From CAYILR01 sp964364175 (GTDB lineage Bacteria > Bdellovibrionota > UBA1018), in assembly GCA_964364175.1 (NCBI GenBank), contig CAYILR010000001.1, positions 124,001-188,000 of the forward strand: a DNA stretch of 64,000 bases, read 5' to 3'. The first letter of the stretch is position 1. Each line of letters opens with the position of its first letter. Below are positions 49,051 to 58,042 of the stretch, in pieces. The notes below the pieces were generated by a model. It searched no databases and was not told the DNA's origin. It saw only the letters and a list, made by a program, of their open reading frames with translations. A program made the position numbers and the translations under genes.

Positions 49051-50014
49051 TGGAATAAATGCGGACAGGAATTCGTTTTGCAATGGGAAAAAACAGATGG
49101 ATGGTTTTTAAATCAACAGTGAGATCTTTCAGAATATGAAAAAATCCAGGATGAAGGCATCGAACTACAGTTCTTCCTTCTTCATCAAATTCGATATTTT
49201 TTCCAGAAAACAAATCGATGATGGGTGCTTCATTGATCTCGATTGCGATGCGCGCACTTTCGAGTTCCAATAATTCTTTCGCGGGCCCGGCCACAAGAGC
49301 AACGAAAGGTGTCATTGCTTTGAATTGGATTTGCGCATCGGAGTCGTCGGTTTCGATCCACTCCTTTTCTTTTTTCCAGCGTCCTTTGAGCACGATGTTG
49401 GCGTGCTCTGCGTCCCGAGGGAATTCGTACGAGCCGGTGTCCAAGAGCGGTGGAGTCTCAGTTTGGTACAAAGGGAGAAGGGGAAGGCCGTGTTCGTTCG
49501 TACGGACAAATTTTTGAATCATTTTTTCAAAATGATAAGCAGCATTAACTCCCGCGCTTCTCTCAAGGATCTTGCCTTGAGTGAGTAGGATGTAATCCGG
49601 AAATTCTTGAATCTGAAGAGCAGACTTAATCGCGTTGTCGCTGTCCAAAACACAAATATAAGGCAAGTGGAGCTGTTGAAGCAGAATTTCTAGAAGGGAT
49701 CGTTTTTTTAGAAATTCATAGGGAGCTGTCAGTACCGCAAGAAAATTGATTCCCAAAGCGGCATAGCGTCGCTGTTGTTCAATGAGCTGAGAAAGCGCGT
49801 TCTCCCCATTATAGCTCATGAGGTCGAGAACCAGGATCACCCAGTCTTTTTTTTCAAATTCATCATTCAAAGGATAAATATTATGAGTTCCGTTGTCTGT
49901 TTGGATTGCAATAAAGAGAGGGGGGCTGCTATGCCAATAAGGCTTCAGGTCGTTTTTCGCCAGCGCAACGGCCTCTTCCTGCGAGAGTTCTTTTTCCTTA
50001 GGTTTCCAGACCAT
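48989..50014 (-). CDS. Thioredoxin-fold-like protein without a CxxC
   Basis: 341 residues, no confident family. The first ~165 residues resemble a TlpA/AhpC-type thioredoxin fold (YAALGINFLAVLTAPYEFLK, then LHLPYICVLDSDNAIKSALQ and FPDYILLTQGKILERSAGVN). The active-site cysteines are missing and the PxD/cis-Pro position reads FPDY. The second half is beta-rich (VALVAGPAKELLELESARIA) and looks like the C-terminal beta module of DipZ-type proteins. No signal peptide. Translationally coupled to the MFS gene (17-nt overlap). Confidence 0.6.
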   Translation of the reverse strand: MVWKPKEKELSQEEAVALAKNDLKPYWHSSPPLFIAIQTDNGTHNIYPLNDEFEKKDWVILVLDLMSYNGENALSQLIEQQRRYAALGINFLAVLTAPYEFLKKRSLLEILLQQLHLPYICVLDSDNAIKSALQIQEFPDYILLTQGKILERSAGVNAAYHFEKMIQKFVRTNEHGLPLLPLYQTETPPLLDTGSYEFPRDAEHANIVLKGRWKKEKEWIETDDSDAQIQFKAMTPFVALVAGPAKELLELESARIAIEINEAPIIDLFSGKNIEFDEEGRTVVRCLHPGFFHILKDLTVDLKTIHLFFPIAKRIPVRIYSIKFSEPQKIENSGEPASGSS

Positions 50015-51392
50015 TTTTTTTAATTTTCAGTAGGCAGGATAAAAAGGCTCCCAGCCCGAATAGTGCTGCGACATACAGCACATAATGAAACGACTCGATG
50101 TGATCCATCGTGAGTTCATATCGCCACGCCAGAAGCCCCGTGGCCACACCTGTGCCTGTGACCATGCCCATGTTCCTGACGGTTGCTAGCAAAGCGGAAG
50201 CGCTGCTGAGTTTTTCTCCAGGCACGGCGCTCATGATGGAATTATTGTTGGGAGATTGAAAAATTCCAGTGGCTGCTCCCATGCAGGCCAGCGCTACAAG
50301 AATTTGTGTTTTTGAAATGCTTGCGTTGAGACCTGCTCCAAACATTCCTGCAAGTGCAGCAATTGCAACGGTGCCCAGGAGCGCGCCCACAGCACTCAGG
50401 CCGGTGGATCCAATTCGATCTGATAATTTCCCGCTGATGGGAGCTGTCACCAAAACAGCAATGGGGTTGGCAGTGAGCAGAATTCCTGTTTGATCCGAGG
50501 TCAATCCCAGGACTCCTTCCAGAAAAAAGGGCATCAAAATCATCGCGCTAGAAAAGGACACGAAACAGAAAAAGCTGGCCAGATTGGCCAGTCGAAACAG
50601 GGGAATTTTAAAAAGTGAAAGGTCGAGGATAGGCGATTGGGCTTTGAGTTCAACGCGAATGAGGAAAATGAAAAGCAAGAAACTGACCGCACCGATCACG
50701 AATCTGGGGATCGGCAGAGATCCCATTCCTGGGAATGCGATCTGTGGGGATTCGACCGCTGCAATAAAGGTCAAAAGCAAAGCGGCCTGGAGACCAACAC
50801 CCAACCAATCAAAGGAGGGTCCCAGAGATTCGGGTCGAGTATGGGAGGGAATAAAACGATAGGCCAAGAAAATACCCAACAATCCGATGGGGATATTGAT
50901 TAAAAATAAAACATTCCATCGCGCGTGCGCGAGCAATAATCCACCTAAGCTTGGGCCGCTCAGTAATCCCAAGCTGACAATCATGGAGAGAACTCCCAAA
51001 GCTGCTCCCCGTTTTCCAACGGGAAATGCTGAGGTGATAATGGCAGGTCCGTTCGACATGAGCATCGAGGCCCCTACCCCTTGGAGTGCACGTGCGCCGA
51101 GGAGTGCTGGAAGGGTGGGAGAAATGCCGCAAAGCAGAGATCCGAGAGTGAAAACGACGTAACCACTGATAAAGACTCTTCTTCTTCCGAGATAATCAGA
51201 TAGGCGGCCAAAGGGTAGAGTTAGGCAAATCAGGGATAAAAGGTAGCTGATGACGACCCATTTAATGCGAGTGATCTCTGTATCAAACTCGCGGGTTAAG
51301 GTCGGCAGCGCGATATTTACGATGCTGGCGTCAAGTGTGGCCATGTAGGTCCCACACGCTACCGCAGCTAGTACCCACCATTTCTGAGTCAT
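49998..51392 (-). CDS. MFS exporter of the DHA2 (EmrB/QacA) type
   Basis: 464 residues, 14 hydrophobic segments. TLDASIVNIALPTLTREFDT (motif D1) and FGRLSDYLGRRRVFISGY (motif A) are typical of drug/proton antiporters, and GARALQGVGASMLMSNGPAI is motif B. GPSLGGLLLAHARWNVLFLI (motif C, antiporter) supports export. The substrate is unknown. Divergent from the transketolase genes. Confidence 0.92.
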   Translation of the reverse strand: MTQKWWVLAAVACGTYMATLDASIVNIALPTLTREFDTEITRIKWVVISYLLSLICLTLPFGRLSDYLGRRRVFISGYVVFTLGSLLCGISPTLPALLGARALQGVGASMLMSNGPAIITSAFPVGKRGAALGVLSMIVSLGLLSGPSLGGLLLAHARWNVLFLINIPIGLLGIFLAYRFIPSHTRPESLGPSFDWLGVGLQAALLLTFIAAVESPQIAFPGMGSLPIPRFVIGAVSFLLFIFLIRVELKAQSPILDLSLFKIPLFRLANLASFFCFVSFSSAMILMPFFLEGVLGLTSDQTGILLTANPIAVLVTAPISGKLSDRIGSTGLSAVGALLGTVAIAALAGMFGAGLNASISKTQILVALACMGAATGIFQSPNNNSIMSAVPGEKLSSASALLATVRNMGMVTGTGVATGLLAWRYELTMDHIESFHYVLYVAALFGLGAFLSCLLKIKKNGLET

Positions 51393-51436
51393 CTTCCTTC
51401 AAAGTCTAACAAGATTGATGTAAGAGGGGAACAACT

Positions 51437-52270
51437 ATGAATTCTCAATCATTTGCTGAGTTGGCCCGCGAGTTTCGTGTTTGGATCATCGAAATGTTGA
51501 CGGAGGCCAAGTCGGGGCATCCCGGGGGCAGCCTTTCTGCCATCGATTTATTGACGGTGCTCTGGTTTGGAGAAATGAGGGGCGCGGATTCTCCAACGGC
51601 GCTCAAGCCAGATCGGGATCGATTTGTCCTGTCCAAGGGGCACGGAGTTCCAGCGCTCTATGCGATTTTGGCAAAAAAGGGATTCATCCCAGTTGAGGAG
51701 CTGCAGACATTGCGCAAAACCGGCAGTCGCTTGCAGGGGCATCCGGACCGAGTTCGGTTGCCGATTGTTGAAGCGTCCACGGGATCTTTGGGACAGGGTT
51801 TGTCGGTGGCGCAGGGAATGGCGCTAGGTGCTCGCATGGATGGTAGTCCAGCACGGATTTATTGCTTGCTGGGAGACGGCGAGATTCAGGAAGGCCAAAT
51901 TTGGGAGGCAGCCATGTCAGCCTCCAAGTTCAAGCTCTCCAATCTTTGCGCGATTTTGGATTGCAATGGTGGGCAGATCGACGGTCCGACTCAAGAGGTG
52001 ATGCCGCTTGAACCTCTCGCTGATAAATGGCGAAGTTTCGGATGGCATGTCATTGAGATCAACGGGCATGATTTTGATCAAATTCAAAAAGCATATGGTG
52101 AATTTAAACGCCTGCATGAGTCGGGAGCTCAGAAGCCCGTATTTATTTTGGCGAGAACAGTCAAGGGCAAGGGAGTTTCTTTCATGGAAGGAAAAATCGA
52201 GTGGCATGGAGTGGTTCCGAAGGCAGAAGAAGCTCAACGGGCCATTGCTGAGATCCGAGGTGGCAAATGA
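51437..52270 (+). CDS. Transketolase, N-terminal subunit
   Basis: Thiamine-diphosphate-binding half of a split transketolase. AKSGHPGGSLSAIDLLTVLW, KGHGVPALYAILAKKGFIP, EASTGSLGQGLSVAQGMALG and the TPP motif LLGDGEIQEGQIWEAAMSAS (G-D-G-x~25-N). 277 residues, as in other split forms. The stop overlaps the second subunit start by 4 nt. Confidence 0.95.
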   Translation: MNSQSFAELAREFRVWIIEMLTEAKSGHPGGSLSAIDLLTVLWFGEMRGADSPTALKPDRDRFVLSKGHGVPALYAILAKKGFIPVEELQTLRKTGSRLQGHPDRVRLPIVEASTGSLGQGLSVAQGMALGARMDGSPARIYCLLGDGEIQEGQIWEAAMSASKFKLSNLCAILDCNGGQIDGPTQEVMPLEPLADKWRSFGWHVIEINGHDFDQIQKAYGEFKRLHESGAQKPVFILARTVKGKGVSFMEGKIEWHGVVPKAEEAQRAIAEIRGGK

Positions 52271-53217
52271 GCGCGAAGGCAACACGGCAAGCGTTTGGTG
52301 AATCTCTGGCTCGATTGGGCGAATCCCATTCTGAGATCGTTGTTCTGGATGCAGATTTGTCGAAGTCGACCAAGTCAGAAATTTTTGCGAAGAAATTTCC
52401 TCAGAGATTTTTTGAAATGGGAATTGCCGAATCCAATATGGTGGGAACCGCAGCGGGTTTGGCTTTCATGGGAAAAATTCCATTTCTCTGTAGTTTTGGA
52501 GCTTTTCTCACGGGTCGCTACGATATTATCCGTCTCAGCGTGGCATATGCGCAGGCCAATGTTCGGATGATTGGAACACATGCTGGGATTGGGATCGGCG
52601 ACGATGGGCATAGCCAGATGGGGTTGGAAGATATTTCGTTGATGCGGGCATTGCCTCAGATGGGTGTTTTTCAGCCGATGGATGCACGCGAGACGGAATG
52701 CCTGATGGATTATCTGGTGAAGGACCATGTGGGACCAGCCTATGTTCGTTTGACGCGTCAGAATTTGCCGAATTTGTTTCCTGCGGGCGTAGTTTTTAAA
52801 CCGGGCAAGTTGATGGAAATCCGCGGAGTTTCGGGCGGACGAACGGATGTTGTGATTCTTGCTACGGGTGCAGCTGTAGCTGAGGCAGTTCAGGCTTCGG
52901 AGCAGCTTGCGGCAAAAGGCATTTATGCGGCTGTTTGGAACGCGCATTCTTTGAAGCCCTTTGATCATGAAATGACAGTTGCGCTATCCAAAAAAGCTCC
53001 TTTGTTTGTGACGGTTGAAGATCATTCTGTGATTGGTGGATTGGGAAGTTGCGTGGCTGAAGTGTTTGCGGAGCTCGATCGACATCCGCCTCTGGTGAAG
53101 CTGGGAGTGCAGGATACATTCGGGGAGAGTGGTGAGCCTGTAGAGCTTTATGAGAAGCATGGAATTTCGAGCGGCGCGATTGCTCGGACGATCGAAAAAA
53201 GGCTGAAAAATCGATGA
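52267..53217 (+). CDS. Transketolase, C-terminal subunit
   Basis: Pyrimidine-binding and C-terminal domains. FGESLARLGESHSEIVVLDA, MGIAESNMVGTAAGLAFMGK (with the activating Glu), SFGAFLTGRYDIIRLSVAYA, THAGIGIGDDGHSQMGLEDI, and VEDHSVIGGLGSCVAEV. 316 residues. With the N-terminal subunit it connects pentose phosphates to glycolysis. The ATGA overlaps on both sides couple three genes. Confidence 0.95.
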   Translation: MSAKATRQAFGESLARLGESHSEIVVLDADLSKSTKSEIFAKKFPQRFFEMGIAESNMVGTAAGLAFMGKIPFLCSFGAFLTGRYDIIRLSVAYAQANVRMIGTHAGIGIGDDGHSQMGLEDISLMRALPQMGVFQPMDARETECLMDYLVKDHVGPAYVRLTRQNLPNLFPAGVVFKPGKLMEIRGVSGGRTDVVILATGAAVAEAVQASEQLAAKGIYAAVWNAHSLKPFDHEMTVALSKKAPLFVTVEDHSVIGGLGSCVAEVFAELDRHPPLVKLGVQDTFGESGEPVELYEKHGISSGAIARTIEKRLKNR

Positions 53218-54275
53218 AGGCCTGGCGGATCGAAAAGCATGGCGGTCCGGAGGTCTTGAAGCTCACTGAGGCGCCGACACCCGAGCCGGGACCAATGCAA
53301 GTGCGAATTCGTGTTCAAGCAATCGGAGTGAATCACCTGGATGTTTGGGTTCGAAAAGGGGTTCCTGGCCACAAATTTCCACTGCCGATGATTCCTGGGT
53401 GCGATGTTTCTGGTGAAATTGATTCGTTCGGAGCGGGTGCTGAGGCTGCATTACAAAAATCCGATTTAAAAAAAGGTTCTCCCGTTATCGTGAATTCAGC
53501 GCTGTCTTGTGATCGTTGTGAAGCGTGTCTTTCGGGAAACCAGTTCCTCTGCGCTGAGTTTGGAATTCTGGGGGAAACTCAAGATGGCGGAGCAGCGGAA
53601 TATGTCATTGTTCCAGTCAGCAATTTGATTCCGCGTCCGTCATCGATGACTGCAGCCGAGGCCGCTGCGTTGCCGGTTCCGTATGTGACGGCTTGGTCGA
53701 TGCTGACTCGCAAAGTGAATCTCCGACCTGGAGAATTGATTCTGATTCATGCGGGGGGCAGCGGTGTTTCAGTGGCTGCGATTCAAATGGCGAAAACCCT
53801 GGGAGCAGTTGTGATTACGACTGTGGGCAGTGCGGAGAAAGCAGCCAAGGTCAAAGCGTTGGGTGCGGATCATGTTATCAATTATCGCGATTCAAATTTT
53901 ATTCAAGAATTGAAAAAGATCACTCCTCAATATCACAAAAAAGGAGTGGATGTGGTGGTTGATCACGTTGGATCAGACACGTTGAACGATAGTCTCAAAG
54001 CCCTGGTTCGAGGGGGAAGATTAGTGACTTGTGGCGCGACGAGTGGTGCGGAGGTTGCGATTAATTTGAAACTCATTTTTTTCAAGAATCTCAGCATCCA
54101 TGGCTCCACGATGGGTAGCAAAGCGGATTTAATGGAAGTTGTGGATTTAATTGCCCAAGGGAAGCTCAAAGTAGTCGTGGATCGAGAACTTCCCTTTGAA
54201 AAATACCCGAATGCTCTTGATTTGCTCGAAAATCGGCAGATTTTTGGCAAAGTCGTTGTGACCGGCCTGCGCTGA
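53214..54275 (+). CDS. Zinc-binding medium-chain dehydrogenase/reductase
   Basis: 353 residues, alcohol dehydrogenase/quinone reductase superfamily. GroES-like N domain, structural zinc cysteines in CDRCEACLSGNQFLC, Rossmann loop LIHAGGSGVSVAAIQMAKTL, and VVVDHVGSDTLNDSLKALVR. The catalytic zinc His is replaced (IPGCDVSGEI keeps a Cys). The substrate is unknown. The start overlaps the transketolase stop by 4 nt, so it is in the same operon. Confidence 0.88.
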   Translation: MKAWRIEKHGGPEVLKLTEAPTPEPGPMQVRIRVQAIGVNHLDVWVRKGVPGHKFPLPMIPGCDVSGEIDSFGAGAEAALQKSDLKKGSPVIVNSALSCDRCEACLSGNQFLCAEFGILGETQDGGAAEYVIVPVSNLIPRPSSMTAAEAAALPVPYVTAWSMLTRKVNLRPGELILIHAGGSGVSVAAIQMAKTLGAVVITTVGSAEKAAKVKALGADHVINYRDSNFIQELKKITPQYHKKGVDVVVDHVGSDTLNDSLKALVRGGRLVTCGATSGAEVAINLKLIFFKNLSIHGSTMGSKADLMEVVDLIAQGKLKVVVDRELPFEKYPNALDLLENRQIFGKVVVTGLR

Positions 54276-54337
54276 AGAACTGGATGGACTAAATCGTTGG
54301 GTTCGTCGATAATGGATTCCCTGGAGAATTGAGGAAT

Positions 54338-54877
54338 ATGTTTGTTTTTGGACATTTGGGGATCGGCAAAAAAATAGCCAGCCCGTTCTCAAAGAAGCTT
54401 GCGACGCCATGGCTGCTTTTGGGCACTCTTCTGCCGGACCTTTTGGATAAACCGCTCTACTATATTTTGTGCCTGGCCACTGGGAAAACAGGTGCATCTT
54501 TGGGTTTAATCAGTGGTTCAAGGACTTTGGGGCACGTTGGATTGTTGCCGGTTTTGCTTTTGGCGCTGGGTTTAGCTTGGAAGAATCGGCTCTGCATAGC
54601 CATTGCAGTGGGGATGGTAACTCATTTGCTTTTGGATGGGGTCTCTGATTGGGTTTTGGTTCCAAGTGGCGTGCAATCCTCCATTTTTTTGGCGGTGGTG
54701 TTCCCTTTCCAGGGGTTGCAGTTTGGCGTCATGCCGTTCAAAAGCATGCATGAGCATGCGGATGCAACATTGAATATTTTTACACTGACGTGTGAGTTCA
54801 TTGGGGTCTTGTTGTTGGGCTGGGAATTTCGACAGAAGTTTCTCCGTTTGAATTTATTTTCAAAAAGGATAGACTAA
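54338..54877 (+). CDS. YdjM/DUF457-like inner-membrane protein
   Basis: About 179 residues with four or five hydrophobic stretches. FVFGHLGIGKKIASPFSKKL, LLGTLLPDLLDKPLYYILCL, RTLGHVGLLPVLLLALG and VGMVTHLLLDGVSDWV contain the His and Asp pattern (H..D..H..H..D) of the YdjM-like metal-dependent membrane proteins. The function is unknown; a hydrolase role has been proposed for the family. ATG 54338 follows GAGG. Confidence 0.7.
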   Translation: MFVFGHLGIGKKIASPFSKKLATPWLLLGTLLPDLLDKPLYYILCLATGKTGASLGLISGSRTLGHVGLLPVLLLALGLAWKNRLCIAIAVGMVTHLLLDGVSDWVLVPSGVQSSIFLAVVFPFQGLQFGVMPFKSMHEHADATLNIFTLTCEFIGVLLLGWEFRQKFLRLNLFSKRID

Positions 54878-54883
54878 AAGGAC

Positions 54884-55393
54884 ATGGATCCTGCCGTTCG
54901 AACTTTTCTAGCTGGGGAACAGATTTTTTGTGAAAATGATCCCTCAGATTGTATGTACCTGGTGCGTAAAGGTACGGTTTCCATTCGCAAGGGCAAGAAC
55001 AAAAGCGGAAGCAGTGGCAGCGTCGAAATTGCGAAGGTTTATACGAATGAAGTCCTGGGCGAGTTGTCTTTTTTCGACAGACGGCCACGGAGCGCAACCG
55101 CGATAGCGATGACCGAAGTGGAAGTGCTCGAAATTGGTTTTGAAAAATTAGATAAAATTTATTCACAAATCCCAGATTATCTCAAAACCATCATGGCCGC
55201 GGTGGCAGAGAGATTGCGAAAAGCAAATGATACGATCCGCCGCCTGAATCGCGAATTTGGCGGCAAGGCCACCTCCGATGAGGATGAGCCTGCATCTGAG
55301 ATCGTTGAACCCAAGCCAGGTGATGTGGACGCTAATGTCGCTGCTGATTTGGATGCAGCATTGAATATCAGCACCGATCCTGCGAAAAAATAG
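54884..55393 (+). CDS. Cyclic-nucleotide-binding-domain protein lacking an HTH
   Basis: 169 residues. A cNMP-binding fold covers about 5-120 (FLAGEQIFCENDPSDCMYLV, RKGTVSIRKG, EVLGELSFFDRRPRSATAIA, where the phosphate-binding cassette GELSFFDRRPRSATA is complete). A short helix and an acidic tail (DEDEPASEIVEPKPGDVD) follow; there is no DNA-binding domain. Probably a stand-alone cyclic-nucleotide sensor acting on a partner. It follows the YdjM-like gene by 6 nt and its 3' end overlaps the long tail of trmL. Confidence 0.82.
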   Translation: MDPAVRTFLAGEQIFCENDPSDCMYLVRKGTVSIRKGKNKSGSSGSVEIAKVYTNEVLGELSFFDRRPRSATAIAMTEVEVLEIGFEKLDKIYSQIPDYLKTIMAAVAERLRKANDTIRRLNREFGGKATSDEDEPASEIVEPKPGDVDANVAADLDAALNISTDPAKK

Positions 55394-55918
55394 AAAAAGG
55401 TGTCCCTTGCAAGGCGATGCCTCGCACCCCCCAAAAAGGTGTCGGACACCTTTTTGGGGGGTGAGTTGCCGGATGGCTTCGTAGACCACGATGCCCGTGC
55501 AGTTGGACAGATTGAGGGAGCGGATTCTTGCGTCGTACATGGGGACGCAGAAGGTTTGTAGGGCATAGGAATCGATGATCCAGTCTGGGAGTCCTGAAGT
55601 TTCTTTTCCGAAAACGATGTAACTGCCGCGCTCAAAACTGTGTTCGTAAATCGTTTTTCCGGAGCGTGTTTCAATCAGAATCAGTGGAGCACCTTGCGGG
55701 ATGGATTGCAAAAATGCTTCCCAAGAAGCGTGTCTGACGATTTTCAAATGCTCCCAATAGTCTAGCCCTGCTCGTTTGACGCTTTTGTCCGAGATATCGA
55801 ATCCCAGGGGTTCGATGAGGTGGAGTGTGGAACCAGTCCCTAAGCAAAGCCTCCCGATGGTTCCAGTGTTTTGTGGAATTTCGGGTTCATAGAGAACAAT
55901 GTTCAAATCAAAACTCAT
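55163..55918 (-). CDS. trmL: tRNA (cytidine/uridine-2'-O-)-methyltransferase TrmL, with abnormal C-terminal tail
   Basis: SPOUT enzyme that 2'-O-methylates position 34 of tRNALeu. Core complete: NIVLYEPEIPQNTGTIGRLC, LHLIEPLGFDISDKSVKRAG, DYWEHLKIV, YIVFGKETSGLPDWI and the SAM knot IRSLNLSNCTGIVVYEAIRQ. The core ends at about residue 153, where TrmL normally stops. Here the frame continues ~98 codons through the palindrome and antisense to the cNMP gene. The natural stop seems to have been lost when the hairpin arrived; the tail is unlikely to be functional. Follows asnS by 7 nt. Confidence 0.88.
   Translation of the reverse strand: MSFDLNIVLYEPEIPQNTGTIGRLCLGTGSTLHLIEPLGFDISDKSVKRAGLDYWEHLKIVRHASWEAFLQSIPQGAPLILIETRSGKTIYEHSFERGSYIVFGKETSGLPDWIIDSYALQTFCVPMYDARIRSLNLSNCTGIVVYEAIRQLTPQKGVRHLFGGCEASPCKGHLFLFFRRIGADIQCCIQISSDISVHITWLGFNDLRCRLILIGGGLAAKFAIQAADRIICFSQSLCHRGHDGFEIIWDL
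55425..55463. repeat. 39-nt palindrome (bidirectional terminator or REP-type hairpin)
   Basis: Arms CACCCCCCAAAAAGGTGTC (55425-55443) and its exact complement (55445-55463) around a single base. It is preceded by a partial copy, AAAAAGGTGTCCC (55394-55406), and a small GGC-GAT-GCC hairpin. Located where the convergent cNMP gene and trmL should both end, with T/A runs inside the stem, so it can act as a terminator either way. GGTGTC/GACACC hairpins of this kind occur as interspersed repeats in other genomes. Confidence 0.7.
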
Positions 55919-55925
55919 GGGTGAC

Positions 55926-57245
55926 TCAGGGTCTCAGGGTATTGAGCATCCGAGGATAGGGGATCGTTTCACGAATATGCTCGACGCCCGTAATCCACGC
56001 CACCGTTCGCTCCAGTCCCAATCCAAATCCCGAATGAGGGACCGAACCGTAGCGTCTCAAATCCAGGTACCAACTGTAGTCTTTTTCATCCAACTCGTGT
56101 TCGCGGATTCTGCGTTTCAGAGTCTCTGTGTTTTCTTCGCGCTGACCGCCACCGATGATTTCTCCGTATCCAAAAGGAGCAATCAGGTCACAGCCCAGGG
56201 CATATTTTCCATTTCCGGTGACGCCTGGGCCTCCCACCGTGTCGGATTGCTTGAAATAAAACGCTTTGATTTGCGAGGGCATGTGATGAACGAAAACAGG
56301 TTTTCCAAATTCTTCTCCCAGCGCAGTCTCGTGAGGAGCACCGAAATCTTCACCCCAGGGAATAGGAACTCCACGCTTTTCTAAAACCTTGAGGGCCTCG
56401 TCGTAGCTGATTCTGGGAAAGGGTGCGCGGATTTTTTCCAATTCGCTCACATCGCGCTCCAGAATTTTGAGTTCCTTCGCACGCCTACTCAGTACACTTT
56501 GCATGATGTGTTCAATAAATTGCTCGCCTAATTCCATCGCATCGTTGATATCGGCGAAAGCAACTTCGGGTTCGATCATCCAAAACTCAGTCAGGTGCTT
56601 GCGGGTTTTGGATTTTTCAGCACGAAACGTGGGGCCAAAAACATAGACCTTCCCAAACGCCATCGCTCCCGTCTCACCATACAATTGCCCAGATTGAGTC
56701 AGGTAGGCCTTCTCATCAAAATAAGGTGTGGAAAAGAGCGTCGATGTGCCCTCACAAGAACTCGGGGTCAAAATCGGGGCATCAAATCGAGTGAATCCAT
56801 TTTGATCAAAAAATTCCTGGATGCTGCGGATGATTTCTGCACGGACGCGCAATGCAGCCCATTGCTTCTGGCTCCGAATCCACAGGTGCCGATTTTCCAT
56901 GAGGAACTCGACCCCATGTTCTTTGGGAGAAATCGGAAAAGGCTCGGCGATTTGATAGATTTCCAAGCTTTGAACTTGGAGTTCGTAGCCAGCGGGCGAA
57001 CGCGGCTCTTTGCGGAGTTGTCCGATGACCGCTAATGAAGATTCCTGAGTCAGTTTTTCGAAATCATCCCAGGCTTGATCGGTGCATTGTCCTTTGACGA
57101 AAACGCCCTGCATGAGCCCCGAACCATCTCGAACAGTCAGGAATTTTACTTTGCCCGAGCTGCGTTTGTTGTAAACCCAGCCCTGTAGCGTGACGGTTTG
57201 ACCGTCAAATTGATCTGCTGTTTCGATTTTGAATTTTGTTTTCAT
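55926..57245 (-). CDS. asnS: Asparagine--tRNA ligase
   Basis: Class IIb synthetase. OB-fold anticodon domain (VTLQGWVYNKRSSGKVKFLT), motif 2 FRAEKSKTRKHLTEFWMIEP (EKS-x-T-x-x-H-L-x-E-F and MIEPEVAF point to Asn, not Asp), and motif 3 GFGLGLERTVAWITGVEH. 439 residues. Presence means Asn-tRNA is made directly. It is embedded in a leftward run with the protease gene (4-nt overlap) and trmL. Confidence 0.96.
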   Translation of the reverse strand: MKTKFKIETADQFDGQTVTLQGWVYNKRSSGKVKFLTVRDGSGLMQGVFVKGQCTDQAWDDFEKLTQESSLAVIGQLRKEPRSPAGYELQVQSLEIYQIAEPFPISPKEHGVEFLMENRHLWIRSQKQWAALRVRAEIIRSIQEFFDQNGFTRFDAPILTPSSCEGTSTLFSTPYFDEKAYLTQSGQLYGETGAMAFGKVYVFGPTFRAEKSKTRKHLTEFWMIEPEVAFADINDAMELGEQFIEHIMQSVLSRRAKELKILERDVSELEKIRAPFPRISYDEALKVLEKRGVPIPWGEDFGAPHETALGEEFGKPVFVHHMPSQIKAFYFKQSDTVGGPGVTGNGKYALGCDLIAPFGYGEIIGGGQREENTETLKRRIREHELDEKDYSWYLDLRRYGSVPHSGFGLGLERTVAWITGVEHIRETIPYPRMLNTLRP

Positions 57246-58042
57246 AAAATACCTGCTTTTCGAAAAGGACGCTTAACATGGGCGACAACCCAAGCCAAAA
57301 TAAATAAAAAAGCTAAACTAATCATCCCACTCAGTGAGCTTGGAAAGTCTGGTGGGCCAGATGAGGACGAAATCGTCGCGCAGCCCAAGGGTTTCGTGTT
57401 GATCAGTTCTCGTCGAGGGTAAAGATAAGTGACTCCGTCCATGTCGTCTTGCGAGAGCGCTAAGTGTTCTTTGTGGGTCGAACTAAAATACATCAATGCA
57501 GATGAATCGGCAGTGTGTCCCAGTCCCAGGGCGTGGCCGATTTCGTGTGCAAGCACGATGTTGACTTGGGTAGCACTCAGATTTTTCATATTCGCCCCCT
57601 TGCTGGCTTCTGCATTCAAAACAATAAAGGCGTAATTGAGCTGATACCCTTCGCCATCCGTCCAGGTTGCAGCTGGGATCGAGTTGGTGTTGGTTCCTAA
57701 AGTGGTTGAAAACTGAGTGTCGCAAACAATGGTGGGGGTATTGATCGGTTTTTCGGCAGAGGGATCATCGATGGGGACCATTAGCCCGTGAGGAGTGGTG
57801 GTGACCTTGTTTCCTCTTTTGATAGTTAGGCGGCTGGTAGGAATCGTGTTCCAGATGTTGGCAGCCGTATCGATGGCTTGGGTCAGTGTTTCCTCAGAAA
57901 TCGTACAGCCTGTCGGGTTGTAGTCGATCAGCAGAGTGTTTTGAGACCATCCGACGAGCCCAGATGTTCCGTTGAGGGTATAAGCCTGGGCTGGTTCAGA
58001 CAGCAGGGCCAGAAATCCTGTGAGAAGCAAGTAGGTGATCAT
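57242..58042 (-). CDS. Matrixin-type metalloprotease with C-terminal membrane anchor
   Basis: 266 residues. Signal peptide (TYLLLTGFLALLSEPAQA). The extended zinc motif HEIGHALGLGH (residues 166-176) and the Met-turn SALMYFSS identify a metzincin of the matrixin type (M10). The tail has a Ser/Pro linker, a hydrophobic helix (MISLAFLFILAWVVAHV) and a basic end (KRPFRKAG), a layout seen in C-terminal sorting or anchoring signals, so the enzyme would face the periplasm or exterior. The start directly follows the upstream stop (TAG-ATG), and it overlaps asnS by 4 nt. Confidence 0.87.
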   Translation of the reverse strand: MITYLLLTGFLALLSEPAQAYTLNGTSGLVGWSQNTLLIDYNPTGCTISEETLTQAIDTAANIWNTIPTSRLTIKRGNKVTTTPHGLMVPIDDPSAEKPINTPTIVCDTQFSTTLGTNTNSIPAATWTDGEGYQLNYAFIVLNAEASKGANMKNLSATQVNIVLAHEIGHALGLGHTADSSALMYFSSTHKEHLALSQDDMDGVTYLYPRRELINTKPLGCATISSSSGPPDFPSSLSGMISLAFLFILAWVVAHVKRPFRKAGIL

